From positions 1 to 23,782 of the forward strand of contig DOPM01000011.1 of the NCBI GenBank assembly GCA_003513495.1: DNA of 23,782 nucleotides. Direction: 5' to 3'. The notes below the pieces were generated by a model. That model ran no database searches. It saw only the letters and a list, made by a program, of their open reading frames with translations, and was not told the origin of the DNA. Below are positions 6,930 through 15,045 of this stretch, piece after piece (position 1 is the first letter of the stretch; each line of letters begins with the position of its first letter). The stretch comes from Desulfosporosinus sp. (lineage in GTDB: Bacteria > Bacillota > Desulfitobacteriia > Desulfitobacteriales > Desulfitobacteriaceae). The position numbers and the translations under genes are program-made.

Positions 6930-7550
6930 TTATGGTATTTCTGTACTAATTTTTTTTGCCCATCCATGCTTGGTAAGTGGGTCAAAATATATATAATATA
7001 CTTCCATAATCCTACCTTCGTGAGACGAATCAGTTCTCTTTTTCAAAGCTACATTTATATTTCCCTGGTCAAACGATTTAGCATGAAAATATAATCCGAA
7101 AGTCCCGAGATTATCCCAATTATATTCGGGATAGTTTTTTAGAATATTTGTTATAATTTCATAGGGCAAAGTTCTTATAAAAGACTTTCCATTAAAATCT
7201 GTTGTACCTACGTATTCCCATTCATCTTTTGGTGGAATGATTATAATATAAGGTCCATAATAAAGACGATTTGAATCATTTGCCCTTATCAATGGGTTGA
7301 GTTCCCAAGAAATAATTACTTGTTTAGTTTTTTGACTTAATTCGCTATATTTATCATCTGGATGATTGTATTTGTCATCTAAATTATTTAAACCAAAATA
7401 TGTACGATACTCACACAAAGATAAAAATGGAGCGATTTGTATGGTAACCTCCACATCATTGGATTTAATTTTCGATTGTTTAGAGGCACACCCAGAGACT
7501 AATGAAATGAGTATTAAGAAAAGAATTGAAAGTAATAATAATTTCTTCAT
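6930..7550 (-). CDS. Lipoprotein of unknown function
   Basis: A 206-aa protein with a lipoprotein signal peptide (positive start, hydrophobic core, lipobox LVSGC at about residues 17-21), so it is probably anchored on the outer face of the membrane. The mature part has many aromatic residues (YRTYFGLNN, NRLYYGPYIIIIPPKDEWEY, KSFIRTLPYEII) and no recognised domain. The start ATG 7548-7550 is preceded by GGGGG about 10 bases upstream. Unlike its neighbours it has no copy of the ECF-type promoter; it may be transcribed by read-through from 8578 past the hairpin at 7582-7637 or from its own promoter. Confidence 0.65.
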   Translation of the reverse strand: MKKLLLLSILFLILISLVSGCASKQSKIKSNDVEVTIQIAPFLSLCEYRTYFGLNNLDDKYNHPDDKYSELSQKTKQVIISWELNPLIRANDSNRLYYGPYIIIIPPKDEWEYVGTTDFNGKSFIRTLPYEIITNILKNYPEYNWDNLGTFGLYFHAKSFDQGNINVALKKRTDSSHEGRIMEVYYIYFDPLTKHGWAKKISTEIP

Positions 7551-7581
7551 AATTGATAAGCCCCCAATGAAAATTCATAAA

Positions 7582-7637
7582 GCATATGAAGCCATTGATG
7601 GGAATCAAATATAATGATCTCCGTTGGCTTCATATGC
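7582..7637 (-). terminator. Long hairpin between the 291-aa secreted gene and the lipoprotein gene
   Basis: GCATATGAAGCCA (7582-7594) and TGGCTTCATATGC (7625-7637) form a perfect 13-bp inverted repeat. A further inner pairing of ATCA with TGAT is possible. It probably ends the transcript of the 7703-8578 gene, though no long T run follows, so partial read-through or an RNA stability role is also possible. Confidence 0.45.
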
Positions 7638-7702
7638 CTATCCTTTACTAGGATGAGTGAACATTTGGCTACTCTCTAAAAATCAGCTTTCCCTTATGAC
7701 AT

Positions 7703-8578
7703 TTAATAAGCCGTAAATAAAGTCCCATCCGATACGATGTCCCAATTATAACCTGGGTTCGCCACTTGCCATGTTATCCCAACATATGAAATACCTGTAA
7801 TGGAAACTGACGTACTTGCCCATGTATGATTCAGACTACTATATACCGACATTTGCCTACCTGAATTTACGGGGGTAAAATACATACCCAAATAACCGGA
7901 ATCCCAGTTATATCCATAAGTACCATCTGCTGCTTTATAACCGTAATCTTGCTTGGTATAACCTACACCATATTGACTCGATGAACTCGCATAGGGATAA
8001 CTTGTACGATTTGCATCTGCGTCGTAAACATCAAATGTATTAGATACCCTGTTAATAGGCTGAGACATATAAACCCCAAAACCATCATTCCCACCAATTG
8101 CTACACCATAACCAGGCTGGGCAGGCCAAGGATTAGGAAAGTCAGCTTTCCAATATGCGGGGCTTTCCCAAAAGAAGTGAGCTCCAACGTACATGTATCC
8201 TGTTGATGTGTCCTGAAACACAATAGGTTTAGGCAAATCTATTGCGTAATCAGGGTTACTCATCGGTGTTATCGAATCGCTGGTGAGTGAGTCTTTTTGG
8301 GGTTTAGACTTAAGGGATTTAAGAGATTCAAGTGTCGTATCTTCTCCAGGATATACATCAATCTTTGATAACTCTACTAAAACCTCTTCTGCGGTCGTTT
8401 TTTCTTCAACGAGGCTTCTTATTATCAAATGAATTTGCTGAAATCGTTCGTCTAACTCTGCCTTTGTATGAGTTGCCTTTTTATTATCCGATGTATTAGG
8501 CGCTGCCATAGCAAACGAAGGAACGAGCATTAAAACCATTGTTGCCACTGCTACTATACTTGTCAACAGTTTTTTCAT
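7703..8578 (-). CDS. Secreted protein of unknown function, ECF regulon candidate
   Basis: A 291-aa exported protein. The signal peptide ends at about residue 25 (SFAMA-AP). A helical charged segment (about 30-100, HTKAELDERFQQIHLIIR) is followed by a C-terminal beta-rich region dense in Tyr, Trp, Ser and Gly (GGNDGFGVYMSQPI, SSSSQYGVGYTKQDYGYK, SLNHTWASTSVSITG). I do not recognise a named domain. The start ATG follows GAGGGGGAATCAAA. The ECF-type promoter at 8739-8770 lies about 160 bases upstream. The C-terminal composition suggests surface or wall association, but that is inference. Confidence 0.7.
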   Translation of the reverse strand: MKKLLTSIVAVATMVLMLVPSFAMAAPNTSDNKKATHTKAELDERFQQIHLIIRSLVEEKTTAEEVLVELSKIDVYPGEDTTLESLKSLKSKPQKDSLTSDSITPMSNPDYAIDLPKPIVFQDTSTGYMYVGAHFFWESPAYWKADFPNPWPAQPGYGVAIGGNDGFGVYMSQPINRVSNTFDVYDADANRTSYPYASSSSQYGVGYTKQDYGYKAADGTYGYNWDSGYLGMYFTPVNSGRQMSVYSSLNHTWASTSVSITGISYVGITWQVANPGYNWDIVSDGTLFTAY

Positions 8579-8738
8579 TTTGATTCCCCCTCAAAAATAG
8601 TAAAATCTTTAAACTTGACGGATCCTTTTGATTTTCTTCCTGTTCAATCCCTTCTTTCGTTGTTAACTACTCTACACAATAAAATACTTGAATAAATACT
8701 TATGATACCCTCCTTTTTAATAAAATTTAATTACACTA

Positions 8739-8770
8739 AGTAGAGGGTTTAGAGATAACAAAAGGTTACA
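8739..8770 (-). promoter_or_regulatory. ECF-type promoter, site 4 (291-aa secreted gene)
   Basis: TGTAACCTTTT begins at 8770, and the -10 region CCCTCTACT ends at 8739 on the minus strand, with the same 32-base span. The -10 differs from sites 1-3 in its last two bases. Confidence 0.7.
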
Positions 8771-8968
8771 TAATTCCTTCTTATTTCAATTTTTTTCGAG
8801 AGGATTTATAATCTCCTAAAATTAACTCCTTAAAGGAGTGGTAACACAACACTTTTAGAAGTTGTCAGCTTAGCTCCGAAAACGTAAGCAAGCAAATGAG
8901 TTTTTATCCTGAAGGGCTATGATTACTCGCCCAAAGTAGACGAGACATGTTGCTAGCAGATTGGTATA
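8771..8968. other. Intergenic, small hairpins only
   Basis: No gene is visible. ACTCCTT/AAGGAGT forms a short inverted repeat near 8826-8840. No family or known RNA is recognised. Confidence 0.3.
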
Positions 8969-9124
8969 GTTGCTGCAGACATCTTGATACCCTCTATCCT
9001 CACTTCTTTGTTATGTTTTGCGTTATTTTTTAGAAAATTAAAGGAAGCCACCCACTGAACGGCTTCCTTTAATTTATCGCAGGAGTAATGATTTTGAGGC
9101 GTTGCTTGCTTTTTTATTAGTATA
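8969..9124. repeat. Direct repeat copy C
   Basis: It carries the same ordered blocks as copy A (1397-1606): TGCAGACATC, the AAAGGAAGCCACCCA hairpin, then CAGGAGT, ATGATTTTGAGGCGTTGCTT and a T-rich end. It is shorter because the stretch equivalent to 1493-1557 is missing. No yhaM-like coding sequence accompanies it. Confidence 0.7.
9035..9075. terminator. Perfect 15-bp hairpin terminator in copy C
   Basis: AAATTAAAGGAAGCC (9035-9049) and GGCTTCCTTTAATTT (9061-9075) pair perfectly around an 11-base loop. With its A/T-rich flanks it can end transcription in either direction. The equivalents in copies A and B carry mismatches, so copy C preserves the best form. Confidence 0.7.
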
Positions 9125-9307
9125 GGTTACATCTTCGTTAGACGAATACCGTGCTCAGGTCAACATAAGTATGCAGGCTAGAAATTATTAAGGCGGAATT
9201 TCTTTTTAACAAAGCGAACTGTATTGAAGTAACTGCCTTGATACCGTTTGATCACCATACGTGGCGTAAATCCAATATGTAACTGAAGTAATATAAACTC
9301 TCATACA
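9125..9307. other. Intergenic, no clear gene
   Basis: A short minus-strand frame (about 9265-9187, MVIKRYQGSYFNTVRFV...) reads like protein but has no ribosome binding site and no recognised family. It lies next to two pseudogenes and may be another remnant. Confidence 0.2.
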
Positions 9308-9465
9308 TTATTTAATTGGCCTTTTAAAATAGTGCCAAGCCTATACTACTTCAACAAGTTCCCAACTATTTTGACCATATTCATTCAAAATTCTAGTCGT
9401 TCTTTCACCCAAGCCATTGATTTGAAAACCTATTGCGACTTTGAAAAAAGTATAGATAAGCCAAA
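9308..9465 (-). pseudogene. Remnant of a DUF4177-like small protein
   Basis: The minus-strand frame reads IYTFFKVAIGF, then RILNEYGQNSWELVEVV, an in-frame TAG, then AWHYFKRPIK and a TAA. The GxxxWELV block followed by a C-terminal YFKRPI is the pattern of short DUF4177-type proteins, here broken by the TAG. The recognition is by eye and the match is short. The plus-strand frame over the same bases is less convincing. Confidence 0.35.
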
Positions 9466-9530
9466 TCTTAAGATGATAAAGGATATCATTAACTTTTACG
9501 ATATTAGCGCGGAAGACTTCCCCTGTATTT

Positions 9531-10333
9531 TTATCTCCAGCCACAGTTATTAAAGCCCACCGAATTCTTCACAGTATCCTGGAGACAGCAAAAAGACAGC
9601 AAAAGATGTATTCGAATCCCTCTGATGCTAAAAATCTGAATCTTCCCACCCTGGATGCAGAAGAAACTCAGACGCTAACTAACGAGCAGTTAGATACTTT
9701 CTTAGAAGCAATAATGGAATATCGATACTTTGCCGGGTTCTATCTCTTAATCGGATCCGGGATGAGGCCGGGAGAAATGGTGGCCTTAAAATGGCCACTG
9801 GTCGATCTCAGAAATAGGAGCGTTGAGGTAAAGGAAACCCGAACCAGGGTATTAAATGAGGATTCTGATGCTAAAACTAAAACAAAGGTCATAAATCAGA
9901 GTACAAAAACAAAAAAGAGCAAGAGATCTCTTGCTTTAGCCGGAAGGGTTACTGCAGCACTTAGGCTTCACAGAATGCTGCAAAATAAGGAAAAACTTCT
10001 AGCGGGAGAAAGTTACATTGACAAAGGTTATGTTTTTGCTAATGCCGCTGGTGGCCCCGTGGAATACCGGAACTTCTATCGCTCATTTCAGGCATGCTTA
10101 ATTAAATGCGGGATTCCTCATGTAAAACTTTATGCTTTCGCCACACTTTCGCTACGATTCTCTTGGAAGAAGGCGAGGATCTAAGAGTCATTCAGGAGCT
10201 ACTGGGTCACACTGACATACGGACAACTAAAATCTATACCCGAGTCCGAAGAAAGCTAAAAGAAAAAGCGGTCTCGAAAATAGATAGCCACTTGAGACCA
10301 AAGAAAAAGAAAAAAAGCATTACAACAACGTAA
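9531..10333 (+). pseudogene. Broken tyrosine recombinase (phage-type integrase)
   Basis: The frame opens without a start at LSPATVIKAHRILHSILETA, the end of a core-binding domain, and runs into a catalytic domain with GSGMRPGEMVALKW (first active-site Arg). At about 10134-10139 one base has been lost. The reading then continues in the frame ending at 10333 with CFRHTFATILLEEGEDLR, LLGHTDIRTTKIYTRV (His and Tyr nucleophile) and a Lys-rich tail. The HxxR histidine position reads Tyr. The arm-binding domain and most of the core-binding domain are missing, displaced by the DUF4177-like remnant. It was probably the integrase of a lost phage or integrative element; no attachment site or tRNA gene is seen nearby. 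Confidence 0.85.
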
Positions 10334-10722
10334 AAAAACTGGGTTGCAACGCTAATTCAACGATTCATAAAATATGAACAATTCCATAGAACTTAAAAAC
10401 CCCGCAATCGCTTTATCAAGAGCGAAAAAACGGAGACGTAATGTCCTTCTATTTGTAGTTTAATAGAAGATTATTACACATCATTCTTTTGTATAAATGT
10501 TTGCGATTTAGCATAAATAAATGCAAACTATTTCCCTTCAATACCTTTTGTCTCTGTAATAATGTCTATAAGGGATACACTGCACCCCACCAGGAAAACC
10601 GATCCTTCCAGGAGCCCAGACCAACGAGCGGCCTCGAATTGGCATAAGCTCAGCGTATCATAAAAGAACAGCGGAAACTTATTGAGGGAATCGGTACTAG
10701 AGTCTTCTTCACCTGCGGCTTT
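10334..10722. other. Intergenic region downstream of the integrase remnant and of PBP2
   Basis: The two genes converge here. No gene or strong terminator is recognised. There is a short palindromic patch around 10438 and an imperfect inverted repeat CCAGGAA/TTCCAGG near 10590-10612 that could end PBP2 transcription, but neither is followed by a T run. Confidence 0.3.
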
Positions 10723-12840
10723 TCAGTTCCCATTCGTTGACTTCCAACCAAAATACTTCATAAAAGCAGCCTTTGCCACATAGGCTGCCGTGCTTCCACC
10801 ACTCTCCCCATACTCTACAACTCCAGCAAAGGCAATCTGAGGATTATCATAAGGGGCAAACGCCACAAACACCCCGTTGTACGTCTTCCCTAAAGCCGTG
10901 TTTACGTTTCCGAGCTGGGCGGTTCCAGTCTTAGCCCCCCCAGAAAATTCCGGTAGATCTGCGAAAACCCCCGAAGCAGTCCCAGCATCATCTCCTGCAC
11001 CAGTAACTACGGCTCGCATCCCTTGTTTGACAGCATCTAAATTAGCCGGAGAAATCGATACGGTGTTTATAACCTTTGGATCGTACTGTCGAGCTATCTC
11101 TCCGGTGATCGGATTCAGAAGTTTTTCGACCACATAGGGACTATAGCGCTTTCCACCGTTCACTAAGGTAGCCGTGTAATTGGCCAATTGCAAAGGGGAA
11201 TAGCTATTATATCCTTGCCCAATTGAATTGTTGAAACTGTCATAAACCTTCCAGTCCACATTTTCATAAACCTTTTGCTTATACTCAACGTCAACGGCAT
11301 TTTTCTCAGAATCTTTCTTCATTCGCAGCTTCTGACGGCTTTTTGCATCCGGGGCCTGCTCCAGTTTGGTCGCGTAATCAGCCTCAATTGCTGCTAACTT
11401 TTTATCACGCGCCTTCAAAAACGCAGGACCAAAATACGCTTCCTTCCATTTAGCTGAGGGTGCGATTCCTTTTGCTTCTCCTGGCAAATCTACACCACTT
11501 TCGACACCTAACCCGAATTCATGGGCGATTTGGCGAACAAATTCCGGATTGGATTCAAAAACTCTGCGACCAATAACTTGAAAATAAATATTAGAGGATT
11601 TGGCCAGCGCACGGGAAAGATTAACAAGGCCAAAGTTGTTCCCTCCCCATTCAGAAGTACCTTGTTGCTGAATAGCAAGATTTCCTAACGAAGTTTTTTT
11701 ACCTTCAATCTGTTCATCTGGCGTCGTTAAATTAAGTTGCAAGGCCGCCATCGCTGTCACCATCTTGAAGGTTGATCCCGGTGCATACAAACCGGACAAC
11801 GCTCTATCAAGGGATGCAGCTGGAGCAATTTTATTAGTGTAATACTTATCAAACATTTCATTGGAAATAATTCCGGTCAAATCGTTTGGGTCCATTCCAG
11901 GCCGAGAAGCCATTGCAAGAATCTTGCCTGTATTTACATCCATAACCACGGCAGCGCCGGCCTTTGCGTTTGGATTCGTGTTATTTTGAACATTGGCAAT
12001 CACCTGATCGAGGCTTTCTTCCACAACCTTTTGCAGGTCAGCGTCAATCGTCAGTTGCACAGTCATTCCCGGTTCTGGTGGTTGGATTAACTGTTTGGAA
12101 ACTGGGCGGGCGCGATTATCTACTTCAACTTGTTGAATACCCTCTTTACCCCTCAACCAAAAATCATAAGATTTCTCTACCCCCGACTTTCCAATCATAT
12201 CCCCCTGAGCGTACTCGAATCCCGCCTTTTGCGCATCCGAATTTTGATTGAACTGTTCAATTTCCTTGTCCCCTATCTCACGAACGTACCCCAAAAGCTG
12301 ACCAGCTAAGGTTTTTTGAGGGTAGAAGCGAAGCGGAACTGCATCCACACTCACGCCTGGGAGCTCGTTCTGGTGTTCGGCTATAATGGCTTGGAGCTCT
12401 TGAGGAACCTTATCTAGAATCATAACTGGGCGATAACGTTCCCACTGATGATTCTGAGTATTTACCAGTATATCTTCAGTAATCGACTCAATCGATTGAT
12501 TGGGATAAGTCCAATACGGCTTAATATACCCTGCTAATCGCTTAACTACATCTTTCCAATCGTTAGGTTCGGATTGTTGCAAACCCATCAAATCTAAATT
12601 AAGAACAAACTCTGGAACGCTAGTTACAAGAACCTTTCCATTTTTGTCTACAATATCTCCTCGTGTTGGAGGCACCTTCACAAGCTTCATGTAATTTCCT
12701 TCCGCCATTGCGGTATAATATGCTCCTTCGGAAATTTGTAAACCCCAGATATTTACACCTAAAACCGTAAAAATGAGGACCACTACGAAGGTTAAGCCCC
12801 AAAGTCTATTCACATAAAATTGTCGTTCTCTTTTATTCAT
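10723..12840 (-). CDS. mrdA: Penicillin-binding protein 2 (elongasome transpeptidase)
   Basis: A class B PBP of 705 aa that cross-links peptidoglycan during cell elongation with RodA. An N-terminal membrane helix (about 13-33) is followed by the dimerisation domain (PPTRGDIVDKNGKVLV) and a transpeptidase domain with active-site S356-TFK, SSN 415-417 and KTGT from K637. ATG 12838-12840 is chosen because AAAGGGG lies just before it; a longer frame from 12885 has no such site. A charged, Lys/Glu/Ala-rich insertion of about 55 residues (474-528, including KLAAIEADYATKLEQAPDAK) splits the transpeptidase domain between the second and third motifs. It is the last gene of the rodA - acetyltransferase - PBP2 operon. 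Confidence 0.92.
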   Translation of the reverse strand: MNKRERQFYVNRLWGLTFVVVLIFTVLGVNIWGLQISEGAYYTAMAEGNYMKLVKVPPTRGDIVDKNGKVLVTSVPEFVLNLDLMGLQQSEPNDWKDVVKRLAGYIKPYWTYPNQSIESITEDILVNTQNHQWERYRPVMILDKVPQELQAIIAEHQNELPGVSVDAVPLRFYPQKTLAGQLLGYVREIGDKEIEQFNQNSDAQKAGFEYAQGDMIGKSGVEKSYDFWLRGKEGIQQVEVDNRARPVSKQLIQPPEPGMTVQLTIDADLQKVVEESLDQVIANVQNNTNPNAKAGAAVVMDVNTGKILAMASRPGMDPNDLTGIISNEMFDKYYTNKIAPAASLDRALSGLYAPGSTFKMVTAMAALQLNLTTPDEQIEGKKTSLGNLAIQQQGTSEWGGNNFGLVNLSRALAKSSNIYFQVIGRRVFESNPEFVRQIAHEFGLGVESGVDLPGEAKGIAPSAKWKEAYFGPAFLKARDKKLAAIEADYATKLEQAPDAKSRQKLRMKKDSEKNAVDVEYKQKVYENVDWKVYDSFNNSIGQGYNSYSPLQLANYTATLVNGGKRYSPYVVEKLLNPITGEIARQYDPKVINTVSISPANLDAVKQGMRAVVTGAGDDAGTASGVFADLPEFSGGAKTGTAQLGNVNTALGKTYNGVFVAFAPYDNPQIAFAGVVEYGESGGSTAAYVAKAAFMKYFGWKSTNGN

Positions 12841-12909
12841 CTCTATTAACCCCTTTCGCTGAAAGGTGCGAACACGATCAATCACGCGAAAAACATTTAC
12901 TTCTACTTA

Positions 12910-13527
12910 TCAAATTCGTCCCCTAGAATCTCCTGTTGTGAAATTCTCATCGACTATACGGCATGCCTTTTCATACCCTTTTACAATTAATCCCGAAGAA
13001 TCGTTTTCCGAGATTATTTTTGCGGGTATTCCTCCAACAGTAACATTACTTGGAACGTCTTTATTCACCACAGCGTTTGCCCCTATAGTTACGTTATCAC
13101 CAATAATTATACCTCCGAATAACTTCGCACCAGGGGCAATATAGACATTATCCCCTATAATTGGGCACTTCTCATTAGATACCCCAATATTTACCGCTGA
13201 ATGGATTCTACAGTTTTTCCCAACCCGCACATCAGGATGTACAACAATACTTCCCCAATGGGCGATACTAAGTCCGGGCCCAAATACGTGCCGTGGAATT
13301 GTAAAGCCAAGATTTGTAGACAGTTTCATAAGTTTATATTTTAAATAATTTAAATAAGTTTTGCCTAAAATATCCTTTCTGCAGTTCTCATAATATTCCG
13401 CTTTCCTTAACGTTAGCTGAAAATGTATGAGTGGTCTATTAAACTTAAACCACCATCTATACCGAGTTTGATAATGAGCCGCTAAGTCTGCAGTAACATA
13501 GAGCCTATAATCTTGTTTGGACTGAAT
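12910..13527 (-). CDS. Serine-acetyltransferase-like hexapeptide-repeat acyltransferase
   Basis: A left-handed beta-helix acyltransferase. The part from ATG 13329 (139 aa) has the hexapeptide repeats (VRVGKNCRIHSAVNIG, IIGDNVYIAPGAKLFGG, VTIGANAVVNKDVP) and GGIPAKII. The frame is open upstream, and its extra 66 residues (DYRLYVTADLAAHYQTRYRW, RPLIHFQLTLRKAEYYENC, KTYLNYLKYKL) match the N-terminal helical part of the CysE/EpsC-type family, so the real protein is about 205 aa. No ATG/GTG/TTG exists there; an ATT at 13525-13527 sits 8 bases after GGGGGGAG and is the best start. It may make O-acetylserine or acetylate a sugar. It lies 29 bases after rodA and 69 bases before PBP2. Confidence 0.8.
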   Translation of the reverse strand: MQSKQDYRLYVTADLAAHYQTRYRWWFKFNRPLIHFQLTLRKAEYYENCRKDILGKTYLNYLKYKLMKLSTNLGFTIPRHVFGPGLSIAHWGSIVVHPDVRVGKNCRIHSAVNIGVSNEKCPIIGDNVYIAPGAKLFGGIIIGDNVTIGANAVVNKDVPSNVTVGGIPAKIISENDSSGLIVKGYEKACRIVDENFTTGDSRGRI

Positions 13528-13556
13528 GATCTTAACTCCCCCCTAAGTCATGTGAG

Positions 13557-14723
13557 CTATTTAAATATTAACCGACGACTTCTAAGATTAATATTTAGTA
13601 AGAGCCCTATTGAGATCATATTTGCCCACATTGCACTTCCACCATAGCTAATGAATGGCAATGGTATCCCAGTAACTGGCATAATACCAGAATTCATGCC
13701 GACGTTGACAAGAATATGAAATGAAATCATAGTTATTATTCCAGATGCTATTAACACACCATACAAATCTCTCGCATGCATGGCAATATAAATACCACGC
13801 AGCAGGAAAATTACAAAGAAAAATAGTAGGATGCTTACTCCGATAAAACCAAACTCTTCACTGAACACTGCAAAAATAAAGTCAGTATGATGTTCTGGAA
13901 GGAAACTTAGTTGCCCCTGTGTTCCTTGACGATACCCTTTACCCCAAAATCCACCTGAGCCAAGTGCCCACATCGATTGAAGAATATTATAACCATCTCC
14001 GGCACTGTCTGAAGCCGGGTTCATAAAAACAGTCAGTCTTTTCAACTGGTAATCCTTCATTGGAAGAGGCAACCCTTCGGCGAATTTGAGCCAGCTTGGA
14101 AGGTTTGTTGAAAAATGCAGCCATAGTGCTATACCGACAGCGGTTACCCCTGAGAGTAATAACCCACAGAACTTACGAATATTCGCACCTGCAATAAACA
14201 TCATCCCTATAAATATCGCCACAAACACTAGGCTCGTACCTAGATCCGGTTGTTTGAAAATAAGGAGCATAGGCAGTAATACATATAAAAAAGGCACTAT
14301 AAAATCTCTGAAACGATTTAGTTTGCCCTGACGCTTTGTTAAAAAATCTGCAAACGAAAGGATAATAAATATTTTTGCAAATTCCGAAGGTTGGATCGCG
14401 ATACCTGGAGCAATGGGTATCCAGCGAGTAGCTCCTTTCGCTTCACTCCCGAAAATAAAGACTGCCGAAAGCAAGAGGATGTTAAACCCGTAAATATACC
14501 AGCTAAATTTCTGCAACTTTTGGTAGTCAATTCGATTAACCATAATAACTAAGAAAACTCCGCTTATTATCCAAATGCTTTGGAGTTCGACATAATAATA
14601 TTGTTGCCCTTTCACAAGGTTATAAGATGCTGTGCTTAATACAAAGAGGCTCGTCACTAATAATAAGAGCACCGCCACTACAAACGGTAGATCTATATTC
14701 CTTATATTTTGCTTGTCAAACAT
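13557..14723 (-). CDS. rodA: RodA peptidoglycan glycosyltransferase (SEDS family)
   Basis: A 388-aa polytopic membrane protein of the SEDS family, about ten helices, which polymerises lipid II into glycan strands and works with the class B PBP encoded two genes downstream. Diagnostic blocks in order: GATRWIPI, QPSEFAKI, FKQPDLGTSLVF, GDGYNILQSMWALGSGG, LPEHHTDFIFAVFSEEFGF and GIPLPFISYGGSAMWANM. The pairing with a PBP2 rather than a division PBP, and the absence of division genes nearby, favour RodA over FtsW/SpoVE. ATG 14721-14723 follows AAGGAGAT. The upstream region carries a PhoP/WalR-like box (14993-15021) and a leader of about 240 bases. Confidence 0.92.
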   Translation of the reverse strand: MFDKQNIRNIDLPFVVAVLLLLVTSLFVLSTASYNLVKGQQYYYVELQSIWIISGVFLVIMVNRIDYQKLQKFSWYIYGFNILLLSAVFIFGSEAKGATRWIPIAPGIAIQPSEFAKIFIILSFADFLTKRQGKLNRFRDFIVPFLYVLLPMLLIFKQPDLGTSLVFVAIFIGMMFIAGANIRKFCGLLLSGVTAVGIALWLHFSTNLPSWLKFAEGLPLPMKDYQLKRLTVFMNPASDSAGDGYNILQSMWALGSGGFWGKGYRQGTQGQLSFLPEHHTDFIFAVFSEEFGFIGVSILLFFFVIFLLRGIYIAMHARDLYGVLIASGIITMISFHILVNVGMNSGIMPVTGIPLPFISYGGSAMWANMISIGLLLNINLRSRRLIFK

Positions 14724-14851
14724 TCCTAATCTCCTTATATCTTGAAATTAGCACCGACAAAAAATTACACCTGCTTTCTGTAAACTTTTAAAAATAGCCA
14801 CAAGAAAGCAAGCAGGAGATATAAACATATTGCACAAGAGTTTTGAATACA

Positions 14852-14877
14852 ATAAGACTCCATTTAGGGAGTCTTAT
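14852..14877 (-). other. Stem-loop in the rodA operon leader
   Basis: ATAAGACTCC (14852-14861) and GGAGTCTTAT (14868-14877) pair perfectly around a 6-base loop. On the minus strand no T run follows, so it is not an obvious terminator. It lies inside the predicted 5' leader of rodA and could affect RNA stability or expression. Confidence 0.4.
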
Positions 14878-14966
14878 CGAGGCAAAGAAGTTTTGCAGAA
14901 CCCCTAGCCCAAAGACCAGACTGCCAATTGCTCGAACTGTGCCTGTTATTTCCTAGATAGGTAATT

Positions 14967-15021
14967 AGTATAGTGTTATTATTTTACACACACGTCACAG
15001 ATTTCTAACATTTTTGTTAAA
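14967..15021 (-). promoter_or_regulatory. PhoP/WalR-like box and -10 upstream of the rodA operon
   Basis: On the minus strand TTAACA (15015-15020), GTTAGA (15004-15009) and GTGACG (14993-14998) occur at 11-base intervals, and TATACT (14967-14972) lies downstream. The 21 bases at 15001-15021 are identical to 17323-17343 upstream of the response regulator gene. The -10-like hexamer is at exactly the same distance in both places. Direct repeats with 11-bp period are the hallmark of OmpR-family PhoP/WalR sites. Confidence 0.6.
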
Positions 15022-15045
15022 GTAGTAACCATTCTCAATAAAATC

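Noticed and set aside
9121..9132. AGGTTACA at the end of repeat copy C as a sixth ECF promoter
   Set aside because: On the minus strand the -35 would read TGTAACCTATA, without the TTTT that all other sites have, and no CCTCTATA-type -10 follows at the right spacing.
9332..9553. 73-codon plus-strand frame with an XRE-like look (KPNLKMIKDIINFYDISAEDF)
   Set aside because: No upstream binding site and no complete helix-turn-helix; the minus-strand DUF4177-like reading and the integrase frame explain the region better.
10877..11137. Open frame on the plus strand inside the PBP2 gene
   Set aside because: A shadow frame of a well-conserved gene; the same applies to the other opposite-strand frames within yhaM, rodA, the kinase, the ATPase and MarR.
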